Source: Hemicentrotus pulcherrimus
Taxonomy: Eukaryota > Echinodermata > Echinoidea > Camarodonta > Strongylocentrotidae
Assembly: GCA_003118195.1 (NCBI GenBank)
Contig: BEXV01000824.1
Coordinates: 24,907 to 88,906, forward strand
Direction: 5' to 3'
Length of the DNA: 64,000 bases
The position numbers and the translations under genes were made by a program. Shown here one piece after another: positions 36,665 to 50,208 of the stretch. Under the pieces are notes generated by a model. That model was not told the DNA's origin and ran no database searches. It worked only from the letters and a program-made list of their open reading frames with translations. Each line of letters opens with the position of its first letter. The first letter of the stretch is position 1.

Positions 36665-39600
36665 CTTTGCACACATTTTAAGCTTGAAAATATATTTTAA
36701 AATATGATTATAATCTATTCAAATTTGAATAGAATAACTAGTACGCCAAACACATACAGCAATCTATTAAAAATGAAGAGATTATTTTCATATTAAAACA
36801 TACATTTTTGATATGAATCTACAATATTTATTGGTGACTTGAATTATATTCAAATTGATGAGTTTAGCGCTAAAAGAATTGAATAGCTGTTCTTTTTACA
36901 CCCATAAATAACATTAATCCACTGGCGCAAAAGTGCATTCTTCGAATAAGATGCACACATATTTAGTCTCTCACATCTTATTCCAGAAATGACATACTCA
37001 CTCTATAATAAAGAAGAGACCAAAAATAGTAACTACTAATTATACCATTTTTTTCTTTCTTGGGCTTGTTTATTATACGAAGACAGTATTCCAAATTCAA
37101 CATGTTTAAAAAAAGTGATCATTCCACTACTCGGCTCCCTAGGAGTGTGTCCTTACAATTTCTCTTGTGTTAGATCAGAAATATAAATAGATATCTATTC
37201 CAAAACAAATAATGTCTTGCATATAGTTCCAAGGCATGATAAACTTTAGAAGAGATTGATCACAATGACTTTTCATTACAGGGTGATAGTGGAACTACCC
37301 ATTGCTCTCACAGCCCTCTATTCAGTCAGGGACTGTGTACACACTATGCCCGGATCAATCCCAAGCATTACAGCATGACCTTTAAAGACAATTTACAATT
37401 TTGAAAGTAGAATATCATAGATATTTTAATAACAATCTTCAAACTAATGCTATAATAAATTAACACTATGAGGAACATATTTCACAGCAATTTAATTTCC
37501 TATCAGCCATTCATCAAATTCATAAAATATTGAAACTTAAATAGCTTTGTTACGGGAAGACCCAAAATCACCTTCAATGTCATTCTGTAACAAACCCATA
37601 TCAAATTTAGTATTTCATTAATCTAATCAATGATAAATAGGACACCTTAAGTTTTGAAAGTACTTTATATAAGTTCATATATCATATCATTCATTTGTAG
37701 GTTTTATTAAAATGTCAAAAATATTCTTCATTCAAAATGGAACAGTGCTCTTGAAATGTCATTCTGTTATGCTTGAAATGAACCCAGATCTCAGGGCACA
37801 AGAAGGGCTAAGCACCACATGCACGTTTTGCATGCAGGAAACTGGGAAAGATGCAGCAATGGGTACATCCCTTATATCTCTTAGATGATTTTTTAACAAA
37901 ATATTTGAAGCATAAAATAGTTCACATCTCACACCTAGAAAGACAAGAATACTGATATTTTCTGAAGTACACTTGTCATATATATACTGCATATTTTTTG
38001 TCAACCTCCTAAAAACTTGTGAAAATAGCACCATGTTTTTTTTTTTTTGCAATGCATAACTGGTTTACAAAAGACAGTTCAAGATATTAATATGTAGGCT
38101 ATATAGGTACACAGAATCCTTGTTAAAAATCTTACAAATATGCAATTACATACAAGAATAAATACATGATTTATCATACTTTAAATAGAAAAGCTTATCT
38201 TTTATTTCTAGAAAAGCATATGTGCTAATGCTATCTACCTAATACAACACAAAGTGAAGTTTAAGAACCAATGTCAAGATCAAAACACATGATTTAAGGC
38301 TAGTCAATGACACATATAGCATGATCTCCCGATATCTACGTATGTACATATATACCATTGTAAAAACAGAGAAATAATCGTGTAGAATTCATGATTCAAA
38401 GCAAAATGTGACACTAAGTGAGTACTCTCATCCAGAAATCGGCATAAACCTTTCAAACAATTACAAAAGGTTGTGACAGGGATATAATAGTCTATCTAAA
38501 AGTTCAAACAGTAAAGCTACAATAAAGGGGGTTCGAACACTGCTCTACAACTGCAATCAAGGTTTATACCTCTTACAATTGGCAGTACTGGCAATCCAAA
38601 CCATTCAGAGCTCTTGATCCAAAAATATATATATACAGAGAATATTTAAATAGCTGTTTTTACCGAATAATCCCTGACAACAAACTTTGATAATCATTAA
38701 AAGAAAAGCAGCCCCAGTGTGGCCAGTAGATATGTTTATATTTGCTGGTATTTTTCTTATGTGATCAATGACATAACGTGCATCTATGAATGTCAATTTT
38801 GGACAGAGAATTAATTATTAGAACACATAATTAAGGAAGGTTTTCTAAATCTACAAGACTATAAAATAATGCATGGCAGTGTAACTGGTTTGTACTGGGC
38901 AGTGTAAGTAGGCATTTTAACTCTAAGATTTGACTCATAGAGAATCGTACAAAATTGAGGGCAATAAAGAGTAAATGTTTATTCTGTAAGCCATTTCTAA
39001 ACTGATGTCTATTGCAATGTCTTGAGCAATGTTAGAATTTAGGTTTATGATTAATACTATGAGCGGAGTCTATATATATTGAAGACTTAACCATGTGATA
39101 TAGATATGACAAGATATTTTGAGTGGTGCCTGATCATTTCTTACAGGCAAAGCAATGTCTTTGTGCCCTCTACCATACAAGTAACGGGGATTCACCATTC
39201 AACATGTGAAGTATCTAACAATTATGCAAATATGCTTGAGAGATCTTTCAAAATGCACTGCTAACTCATCTATCATACTCAATACCAATAATAAATGAAC
39301 AGCTAAATATGTACAGAATAGATGCTAACAAATCTCGAACAGAATAAGAAAAAGAAAAAGAATAAAAAGACACAGCAATTGGTAAACATAACTTAAAACA
39401 CATACATTATTTTATTGTTAAAAAGAGTGTTTTTTTAATTTGTTTTTAGAAAGAGTTGCAAGTATATATACAAAACATGAGCTTAGGTGTTAATGCATAT
39501 TGTTTGCATGGTGCAGCATTGTAAGCATGTTGCCAATTTGAGGAGGGGGTAGCAAACATGTGGAAACATAGGTCATAAATAATGGAAGGCTTTAAAAAAT

Positions 39601-39951
39601 GCATGAAAAAATATACACATGTATTTACTGTTCCCTTTAAAACTTGCTGACACATTTGCTGTTGCTTCCCCAGACATAAACTACTGATGGAATTCATGTT
39701 TTGAGAAGCTCTCAATAAAATGGGGATTACTATTTAACATAATTTTGAGTGAATCCACAGAAGGGGCTGTAAAATCCATGATGCAAAATAAATTTGGAAG
39801 CCTAATGATTTGTAATTATCTTTAAAGCTTAAGCTCCAGGTCTGGTTTGCTAAGACTAGAGAGTTGATAATGAAGAGAGCGATGACCTCTTGACCTTAAG
39901 TCTGAGTCTGACTTCAACTTAACCAATGCCCACTTATTTTAAATTGATTCT

Positions 39952-39957
39952 TTTATT
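39952..39957 (-). terminator. Candidate poly(A) signal for terminal exon A
   Basis: AATAAA on the minus strand, about 250 bases after the exon A stop and just inside the boundary of the 39966-40140 foldback. Confidence 0.35.
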
Positions 39958-39965
39958 TAAAAAAA

Positions 39966-40140
39966 AACAGTTGACTCTGCTGAATTTGGACTTTGTTAAA
40001 TGGGAACATCTGTTAAATGGGACAACCGTTTCACTGAATCAGTAGAATATAGACTGTAGTGTTGAGGGGGCATGTGCTTTCCAATGATAATGTATATCAC
40101 AGTTCTCAGAACTGTCCTAATTAAGCAGAGTCAACTGTAA
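39966..40140. mobile_element. Foldback with acagttgactctgct termini
   Basis: The left end acagttgactctgctgaatt faces ttaagcagagtcaactgt. It lies about 70-240 bases beyond the distal laminin stop codon, so it would be part of that 3' untranslated region if the signal at 39952 is used. Confidence 0.75.
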
Positions 40141-40207
40141 AATCACCCTGGACAAGCATCCCGTACATGAGACATTTCTAACAGAGATTGAAGCATGCAA
40201 GGTGTTC

Positions 40208-40279
40208 TTAAGGTTCTAGGATGCTTTCGTTAGGGCAGAACTCGGGCAAGGCATCCCTGATTTCTTCCACATTGGCCAC
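40208..40279 (-). CDS. LAMC1: Laminin gamma alternative terminal exon A (23 residues), most distal
   Basis: The acceptor gcatgctacag is followed by [16 protein letters not shown] and NESILEP, stop TAA at 40208-40210. The Glu is at Cys+7 with one residue after it. Of the four, its first half ([11 protein letters not shown]) is closest to the NLEDIRKTLP of human gamma-1. A possible poly(A) signal lies at 39952-39957. Confidence 0.85.
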   Translation of the reverse strand: MANVEEIRDALPEFCPNESILEP

Positions 40280-43200
40280 CTGTAGCATGCAATAAAACAA
40301 AAGAAAGCAAAGCGCAAAGGAAAGTGGTAAGTGAGGGAAGCAAACAAAACATTCAGAAGCATTTGAAAAGCAAGTGAACATGATTGCAAAGACTTTCAAG
40401 AAATCAATCTAGGGTTTTTTCCAATAGCCTCAAGCACCATCAACTTCAATGTGGTATATGATAGGGTTTTTATAGAATCGCCCTACATTTGATTTCTTGA
40501 AAGTCATTGCAATCATGCTGTTAATAAAGCAAAAAACAGGGAAGCCAAATGCATGCCCAAAGGTGGTTTGGGGTGTAAAATCTGACTGTCAATTTTTCAG
40601 AGACTTGTCAGCAAATCCCTATAGAATTAAGTATTCTATGCATGTTTTCAGATGAAAGTGTAAAGAATAGAAGTGGAATATTATATCGTCTGTTTGGAGC
40701 CAGACGGGCATTAACTCATATAACACAGATCTAATGCCCTTCTGGCTCTCAACCGACGTTACTATCCAATGAATGGTCGACCAGATTTTCCCATAATTGA
40801 TCGCATTTGTCAATGATCACAATATAGAATTCTTGAATTTCCTCATAAACATGGTGATAACGGTTCCATGATGCATATATTTTTTTTCTCAGTGCGAATA
40901 GCATAAAAGCTCAGGCATACTGTTCACTGAACAACATGAGCTTTGCTATACATAAATGCAGAAAATAGGATTGCACTGTTTATTTTGGGAATTGAGAAAA
41001 GTATGACCAGAAGCAAACAGAATTAATTAGAATTTCAGCACTGAAATGAATTTTCAGAGAGAAGCAATAGAAATGGAAGACTGATGAGCATGCAGATTAT
41101 TTCAATTTCTAGTCCTACAGTACCCAAATGAGAAAAGATCAATTTTAATGTGTGAATAAAAGCAGTTGCGGGAAAGAGCTAGATTGGGGAGGAAAAAATG
41201 AGGAAATGACACTCGTTTGCAAATAAAAAGCACCCTTGAAAAGAACACACACAAAACATTCAAAGAAAATGACTTTGAAGCAATGGCAATTATCAGGGAA
41301 AAAACTTGGCTGGCTAACTGCAAAGAAATAGGGGGTAAGCAGCTGTTCTAAATGAGAAGCAAACAAACACACAAACAAACAAACAAACAACTAAACAAAC
41401 AGTCTACCTAGACAAATTTTAAAAAAAGGGAAAAGCAAGAAAGGTTTAACAAGGATGCTGGCTGCATGCATGAGGGTTTCATCTTGTTGGCTCTAATAGG
41501 AACAGACATTGGAAAGAGTACTGTAAATCAGCCAATGACAGCAATGTTCAGAGTTCATTATGTTAAAGTTCAAAGTTCATCATCCCCTCTATAATGATGT
41601 TTTCAAATTAGGGTACATAGGGACGAAAGCTCTTAGTCAATGCCATAGCAATTGTCTTCACCACCATACAAATTAAATTGGTCTGATGAATCAAAGTTGG
41701 AAGCCATGCTTCTTATCCTCCTTAAGTGTCTCTCCAGTTAGTTTACAACTTACTTTGGATGCCATTTAATATTTATTATTTATGCAAAAACACCTACAGA
41801 TGTTCATATATAAAAATGAAACAGTAGTAATAATCTGCATTATAATACCATGCAGTACATACTCAGACCTCTTTAACAAATTCAAATTTCAAAACGTAAA
41901 CAATAGCACAATTCATACAGTTTTGTGGATGTACAAGAACATTTACAAAACAAACAACAGAGTAAACATATTTTTGAGTTTCTGGGACAGAGAGATCAGG
42001 TCTATTTCTCTCTAGGCTATATCCTAGTAGATACAGATGCGTTTTGGAGCACAACATAGCCAGTAAGAACTACAAATCATAAATAAGAAGTATAAACATG
42101 CCATCACGCACAAAAGGCACCAGAGGTATTATAGAAAGCTGAACTTGATAGAATTAAAATGTACAATGTAAATCGCAAACTATTTCGTCCAGACTGACCC
42201 ACGTCCCCAGAGAGAGGACCAGGGCTGTACACACTGAATGGGGAAGACTCTGCGTTTGATGCCTCCTATACACCCGTTTACCAATGTACCCAAATTTAGG
42301 TTGTTTCTTTACCAAAAGCACTGAAAAGCTACCTAATTCACCCCTTTTAAATGATAGAATCCGGGATAGATGGAAGCCATCATTCAGGGATTACCTGTTG
42401 CTATGTCAGGCAAACCTTTGACAAGAGTTTCAAGCCCTGAACAGTAACTCCTGATCGAAAGTTATGTAATAACTCTGAATACATTGAACACATCAGTAAA
42501 ACCGTCTTGCATAGGTGAACCAATTCTGTTTGACAATTAAAAAACACTCAACGCAGACCTAACACATTCAGTGCACTAGTTAGCCCTTTAGAAGTACGGA
42601 AAGGTTAGTTTTAGTGATAAAGATAATTTTGAAAGGGAGGGAGGGGTGTGTGTGTGAAGGGGAGGGGGGTGGATCAGGGGTCTGCGGGCGCTTCCTCAAG
42701 CCGAACAATGTTGGGACAGAAATTAGGCAAGGAATCTCGGACAGTTTCCAGCGATGCGACCTGTTAGAGAGAGAGAAATTGAGAGAGTGTTGGGACAGAA
42801 ATTAGGCAAGGAATCTCGGACAGTTTCCAGCGATGCGACCTGTTAGAGAGAGAGAAATTGAGAGAGAAAGAGAGAACATGGATGATGAATAACAAATGAG
42901 TGCAATGATGAAAAGTGCATTATAACAACATAAATATTGTGATATCACACAATAATTAAAGATAGTTATAAGTTGAGGGTGCAATAAATGGGTAATAATA
43001 AGAAAGACAGAATAGAAATGTTATGATAATAGAAGTGCTTTAAAACCAAAAATAATGGTTCAGAATTTTGTTTAAAATATTGTTTTCATGTAGCAATACC
43101 TGATTAAATCATTTTATGAGGCTATATTTTACTTTTTCGTTTAAGCATATAAGACCATTCTTTTAAATTTTGTTATAAAACTGATTTATTACAAACCTGT

Positions 43201-46200
43201 GTTTTAAGATCAATGCTTTAAGATTAGGCTAGGCACTACACTGCTTGATTAAAATCCACCACCAAATTAATACTTTAAATTTGATTTCCACCAAATCTTT
43301 CAACATTAAATCAGTATGCACAATGATATTTCATTCTACTTCATTTATGCAAGACATGACTTGTATGACTTGATATTACATCTACAAATGCATTTGAAAC
43401 TTTGAGGAACTTTGGAGGTGACCGTTAGTATAAACTTAAGCCCAGTTCAGATACAGAGCAGCAAAATCACTGCGGTTTTTAAAGACATAAAGTGCAATAC
43501 ACTTCACATTTCTGTGACCTGGGGGGTGTTTCACAGAGATCCTAAGTTGAACTTATCTCTAAGTTGGACTTAAAAATTATGGAAAGCCGTAGCGTCTTTG
43601 AAACTATTTTGTAAAAGTTATTTTAAAAGGCGTAACATGTTGATTCAAATCATTCATATTTTCTATCGTCAAGAAGATTTCATGTTCTTGATGTGAAATT
43701 TATATACAATCTTAAATACTTGATTTTTCGCTTTTGAATACATTTTATTTTAAGGCTACAAATGGCTCTCCATAATATTTAAGTCCAACTTAGAGTTAAG
43801 TTCAACTTAGGATCTTTGTGAAACACCCCCCAGGACCTTTGTTGTGTGCAGCTAATTGCCATTCATTTACATGTTTAAAAAAACGTGGCTACTCTTTGAT
43901 TGCATCGTATCTGAACGAACCTTAAGTTTAAACTAAGTATAAACCTAGTATGGTTTCGATCACGTTCTATCCAGGCAAGGTCAACTACATCTGTACAAGT
44001 ATGACATGACTATAATCTACAAGTGAGGTGATTAATTCCAAAAGGAGCTAAATCCATTTTTTTAACTTCAAGGGGAAAAAAAGAATTTGTACAGACGTCT
44101 ATGGAAGAGTGATATTAGAAGGTTTATGTTTTCATAATTTAGGTAAATCTTTTTCTTGAAAGACAGGTACTTACATTGTTAGTGAACAATGTTCTGATAT
44201 CATAACTCAATTTTCATTGAAAGTGGATTTAGCTCCTTTTGGAATTAAACTCTTTAAGTGATGAATGAAATGATAGGTCCTTTTCACCAAAGTGAAGGAT
44301 ATCTATTGGTAATAAGCTGGAGCATACGTATGTATGATCTATGAAGAGGATTAACACTGCTCATATCTGTTCTAGATGGCATATAATGGAAGGAAACTAA
44401 AGATCATTTTCACATTGAAAGAAAGTACTGCATGTCCCAATTCAATGACAAGATATTTTTTTCGAAGTCTCTTTTTTTTTTTTCTTCTTTTCCACCCTCG
44501 GTATATGGATAAATAATTTTGGGGCTTTGATGCGATATCAATCAAATATCTAATGGAGAGTAAGAAAATCAAGCATAACAATTGACAATCAAACACGTCT
44601 CACACAAGAGAAGAAGGAAGATAATTGATACCTTTGGGGGTTTTTTGTATATGTGCTTTTGTTACAAAGGTCTAGAACCACCACCTCCCCCACCCCCTCC
44701 CCTCCCCTAACAAAAAAGGAGGGGGGGGGGGCAAGAAAAGAAAAAAAAACTGGATGTTCAAAGAGAAAGTTTTCTTTCAAATTTCTTTTTCATAAATATC
44801 TATTTTGCCGAAACGATGTTCTATTATGAATATCTGCAATGTTAGATCACTTATATTTTCAATTGGAAATGATGTTGTAGTACATCTCTCCCCCTCTCTC
44901 TCTCTCTCTATCTCTCCCTCTCTCTCTCTCTCTCTCTTACTCTCTTTCAATGTAATAACTAAACATCTCAATTCATTAATTTCAGATTGTTAAACAGTAC
45001 TGTACGTCCCTTATCAGGGATCAACCCCAACTCATTGCAATCACCCAATGACTCTAAGTATTAATGCTACTGTAACAACAAAGATTGTTTTATCAAGGAA
45101 AGTTGTGAAAAAATTGACTACCTAGCGTAAGATCAGTCGTGACATCACACTACATTTCAATTCAAAATACATGACTGGCGTACCCTGTTTCATAAAACTT
45201 GCTATCAATGACAAGTTACTATAACTGTAATAAGCTACTCAAAACCCTGAATTTGATTGGCTGAGAGCAAATTCATTACAGAAATTTGGCACTTGTTCTT
45301 AATAAGGAGTTCTGTGAAACAGGGCCTGATCGTAAAAGAACATGCACATTCATATACTTCATGTAAATAACTGTCAAACACTTTACTGTAGCATCTACAT
45401 GTACGGTACATGAAGGACGGGTTGGAATGGGTCATTTTCACATCAATTTGAAAAGATGTATTGTTATTCTAGTTAACATGCCAACAAAAAAGCTTACTGG
45501 TGATCTCGTGAAAATGACATGTACATTTACATCGTGCAGTACAGTGCATATAGGTCATACCAATACTTTATACACACATACAAAGTTTGTACATGAAGAC
45601 ATACATTGTAGATTTCACACAAATACAGGGCGACTCAAAAAAAGGGGGAATATACAACACTTAATGACATGGGGTCCAATAAATTGGAGATAGACAAAAG
45701 GACATTCATTATCATATCTCTATATGACCTTGGGGTGTTTCTCAAAGATCTTAAGTTGAACTTATCTCTAAGTTTGACTTAACAATGCTGGAAAGCTGTT
45801 AATATCTTCGGAAATATTTTGTAAAGTTATTTTAAAAGGCATAAATATTGATTCAAATCATTCATATTTTCTATTATTTAAGAGATTTCATGTTCTTGAT
45901 GTGGAGTTTATAAAAAGTCTAAAATAATTGATTTTTTGCTTTTAAATATATTTTATCTTAAGGCTACAAATGGCTCTCCATAATTGTGAAGTCCAACTTA
46001 GAGTTAAGTTCGACTTAGGATCTTTGTGAAACACCTCCCTGGATTATGACACGCAAGTTGGGTAAGGAGATGAAAATACTAAGATGGACTGACTGTACTG
46101 AAGTTGTATCATCAAGCTATGAAACGTTCGCTACTTGAAATGAAATGAAGCTTTGTTAGAATCAAATGAAACTGGAGAAAGCAGCAACATGTCCATGTAC

Positions 46201-49200
46201 ATGTAGCCTAGACCTGTAAAACAAAGTTGGTTTTGAAGCTAGAGAGGAACAAGAAATTTCACCATTTGTATGATATGACATGGGATGCAGGCCACTTACA
46301 TGTATCTACCGGTATCTACAACATGAAATGTTTGATGTCAACAATCTTTTTTGCAATGAAGCTATTAATATGTTGGAAGGTTCTAAACTGCTACGATATC
46401 CTGTACCTACATATCTATTTACAATTTGGTTACTATCAAGCTTGGAGGCTAGGAATGTTCCTGCTATAAGCCTGGTTTCTCTCCCCGATATAAGCCCATG
46501 TAGCCATTTTCTTTTCCATAAAGCTCCTTTTCTCTCCCCCAGTACTACTACAGTATAACTCTTAAATTTGCATAAATGCAGTTGTTACAGGTACATATAC
46601 ATGTACTTGTATCTACATCAATACAGCTCCTGCTCTCCCTCTACTATTCTACAAAGCATATTCTTTCTATATTGCTACAATATCCCATTCTCTCCCTAAT
46701 TCTTCTAGAAGACTCCTACGTGTCTCAATATGAACACCTAGAAAGCTCACTGTATAATCCCAAACTGCTTGAAGGCTGTAGCTCTTTATCTAAATCCTTC
46801 AATCAAATTATTTGAACATATTTCAATCAGATTGTGTAAATAGATTACTGTGCATATTGCACAAGAATATATGTGAGTTATAATTACGAAGTGTATAGTT
46901 TGAGCTAATTATCCAAAATTCTCCGTAGTAATTCATTGTTCATTCTTAATAATTGATTTATTATCATAAATTATGGTGTATTAAACATTGCCAATCTCGA
47001 CTAGCTTTTGCTATTTTTTGGCTCCATTAAACCAAATGTACATTATTGTCATGCTGAAATACAATGTACATCTAAAATTTTGAGAATAGATGAAATGAAT
47101 GAAAACTATACACTGCTACAAAGCATCTGTAACTACATTGACATCCTGTCGCTCATTTTCTCTGCCTACATTTTCATGCACCTTGCTACAAAGCTCCTAT
47201 TCTTTCCCTTCTTCTTCTTCTTCATCTACAAGCTTCAAATCTTCAATCTACTTTTGCTTAAGAGCTCACATTCCTGAGGTTCTGTTTTATGTGTTTGGGG
47301 GGATATCCCCCCTCGATCCTGGCCTTACAGCCGGCGTCTCAATGCCAAGCTCACGAGGGCAAAAATTTGGTAGAGCATCTCTTATACGTTCCAAACTGAG
47401 CACCTGAACATGCAAGATGAAATAAACAATATCAAAAGATCAACCAAATAAAGAATACTTGCATTTACCTAATACTATCTTTTCCAGTTGCAATCAGATT
47501 TGTTACCATAAATTGTAACGTAGCTTAAGGAAACAGGGTGATGCATAAAAATCAAGGCTTTTCAATAAAAGAATGGGTCTTGCTAACCAATATTTAACTT
47601 TCACCTGTGTAGGACTTCCTAGCTATGGCAGCTAGAATACAAAAATGCATGTAGGTGATTTTTTTTTTNAGGTGAAGTAAATGGGTACCTGGTAGGAATT
47701 TATTCCTTGAAATGCTAGAGCGCCGTATGGCAGCCGTGCTAAAGCCAGGGTAATAATCGGGAACGCCAGGAGTTAAGCGCATTTGAACATGAACTTTATG
47801 GAAAATGCGCTATACAAATGCATTACTATTATTATTATTATTATGCTGTCTTTTGTCGAAAAACCATGGTTTGATATGTCACTGAATTTCTAAGATAAAG
47901 TACATTAAGCTCTTATCTATTTGCGCTCCATACTTATACACTGTATAATGCTGACCTTCATTCATTGTAGGAACAGGGGTGATCACAAACACTATTCATC
48001 ATTTGTAAACGCTGCTTTGTATACATATACACAGACAAACAGTACATAAGCATAATATACATTGTTTGTTAAGGGCCAAAAGGGAGCTTACTCATATCCT
48101 TCCATATTGAATTAATGCCTTTCTGGCTCTCAGCGGGCAATATGGGTTACATCACATACAAGCTGGGATTATATTCCTTTGGAACATTATTTTCTTTTCA
48201 GTAACTGGGTATACATACAAAACATGTATTTAGTTTGGGGGTAACATTACGCAGTGTAGCTGAACAGAACTATACGACTCGGGAGGGTGGGGTCGATTCA
48301 AGACACGATCAAAAGTCACAGCACTTTATCTGAAACTAGGCAATGGGAGTAAGGAAAGTAAGAGTAAAAGCCTATTTATTCATGGATATTCATGTGGAAC
48401 ACCTCATGATTAAATGGGGAGGGGGGAGGGATCGTACTAAAAGTAAGATCTAAATATATAGCAGCACTATAGAGTATCAAAGTATTGAGATTACATAATG
48501 CTAAAGCTGCCATAAGATGATGGATACTCACAATCTGGCTTTTTCAACTGGAACCCTTAACCATTGGTCCATATTGGGTGAAATACAGCTTTGCTAAAAC
48601 TCACGGCATAGCTAGAAAGGACCAAATCAACATTTCTGGTTGAAATGTGCAATGATATCGTTATCACCCTTGTACCCTGGTATTATTGTCAGGGAAACTT
48701 GCCCATGGTATTTTGTTGTTGTTCTGAAGTAAATGTACCTAAGCCTTATAGGTACATGTAGCACCAAGGATGTCTTATGCAATGGCAAACAACCTAATCC
48801 AGTATAACACCATGTGTGCTGCGGTTATTTTTGTTTATCGCAGCCAGCCCTTTTTTGTAATATTTTACTTTGATACTCTACATCTGTAAGAGGAAGGGGG
48901 AGTAAGGGTAAAAGCCAAATTTCAGATGAAAGCTAGTTTTTAAGCCACCTCAAGGGGTTCAAGAAGCACGCTGGAATATCGACATGAAGTTGGCACATGT
49001 ACATGTACGGTGATCAGTGATTGGTTCCTGTTCTAATAGGGTGAAAGTCACTTTGTCATGCTGGAGAGATCAAGGGTCAAACCTGCAACTCATCAAATCA
49101 TACCATATTGAGGGAGTGCTTGGTGCCAGATCATGTTTGTGTGGGTAGTGAGTTGGAACCAGTTTAGACTGGTTCCAACTTAGTGGGAAAGGGGCAGAAA

Positions 49201-50174
49201 TCGGGCAGTTTAGCAGCGATGAGCGAGAGACTTGTAACCTGTAGATAACCATGTATGGAAAAAAGAATGTTAGCCAAACACAATTTTAGCAACATCTCTG
49301 CCAGTCGCATGTCGCCTTTCTATGTGTGTTTTTACAGAAATGTCAGATCGGGTAACAGTAAAATGAGTGTGAACATTTCTCTTCATCGTAACATCAATAG
49401 CTGTAAGAAAAACAAAGATGATTTCGCATTCTCATGATCATTACGAAAGAATTCAAAAACAAAATTAACACTTGATCATTCACAATATTGATGAAAATTA
49501 AGAAAAGCCTCCTATTTTGAGAAAAGAACTTCATATCCTCTTAGATCCAGTAGGACAAGGATATTGTGTTAAAACTAGACAACTTTTATTGACATTTCAG
49601 TGCCTGTACTATGACAATGGTATCATATGCATGCTTCCTCAATCTTTAGCACTCCTTTATCGATAGACAGTTAATCACATGGTTGTTTTGGAAATGTCTT
49701 TGAGACTGTGCTTGTGAGATTGAATCAAACACTGTGCAAGTGATTGAAAAACAAGATGCTGTGCAGTGCTAACATTTACAAACATTAATCAACAAATGAA
49801 AGATTGGTAATAATTGATAACGGTGCAAAGTGAAATAAAGTACAGATTTAGGGTGATTCATAGATCCCTCAATCCTAAAAGTGTACATATAGGATAAAGA
49901 TTTTAAAAAGACATCACATCTTTGCATTTTCCAAAGATTGATTTGGTGAGCGGCTGATATTAAAATAGAAACATGGTCTCTGTTAAGACGACTCTATCCA
50001 TCTTTACAGTGGTACATGTACATGTAATTAAAGAATATTAAGTAATGCAACATTAAATAACATGTTTAATTAGAAAATATATAGAAGATCAATAAAACAT
50101 AAGATGATGTGAAATACATACACTGTATGGTAGATCCTATATGGACTAGGGTAATACAGAAAAGATAATACACT

Positions 50175-50208
<34 letters not shown>

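Larger units (their letters stand above)
34812..39965. other. Intergenic region between convergent PKS and laminin genes
   Basis: It is AT-rich, with no supported gene. It holds a GA tract (35836-35890), a well-preserved foldback (35926-36044) and a dispersed element (36470-36664). The lower part is probably 3' untranslated or flanking DNA of the most distal laminin terminal exon. Confidence 0.6.

Noticed and set aside
42361..42450. Another gamma terminal exon around an acctgttgc motif
   Set aside because: The minus-strand translation has no LPxFCP or Cys-to-Glu spacing.
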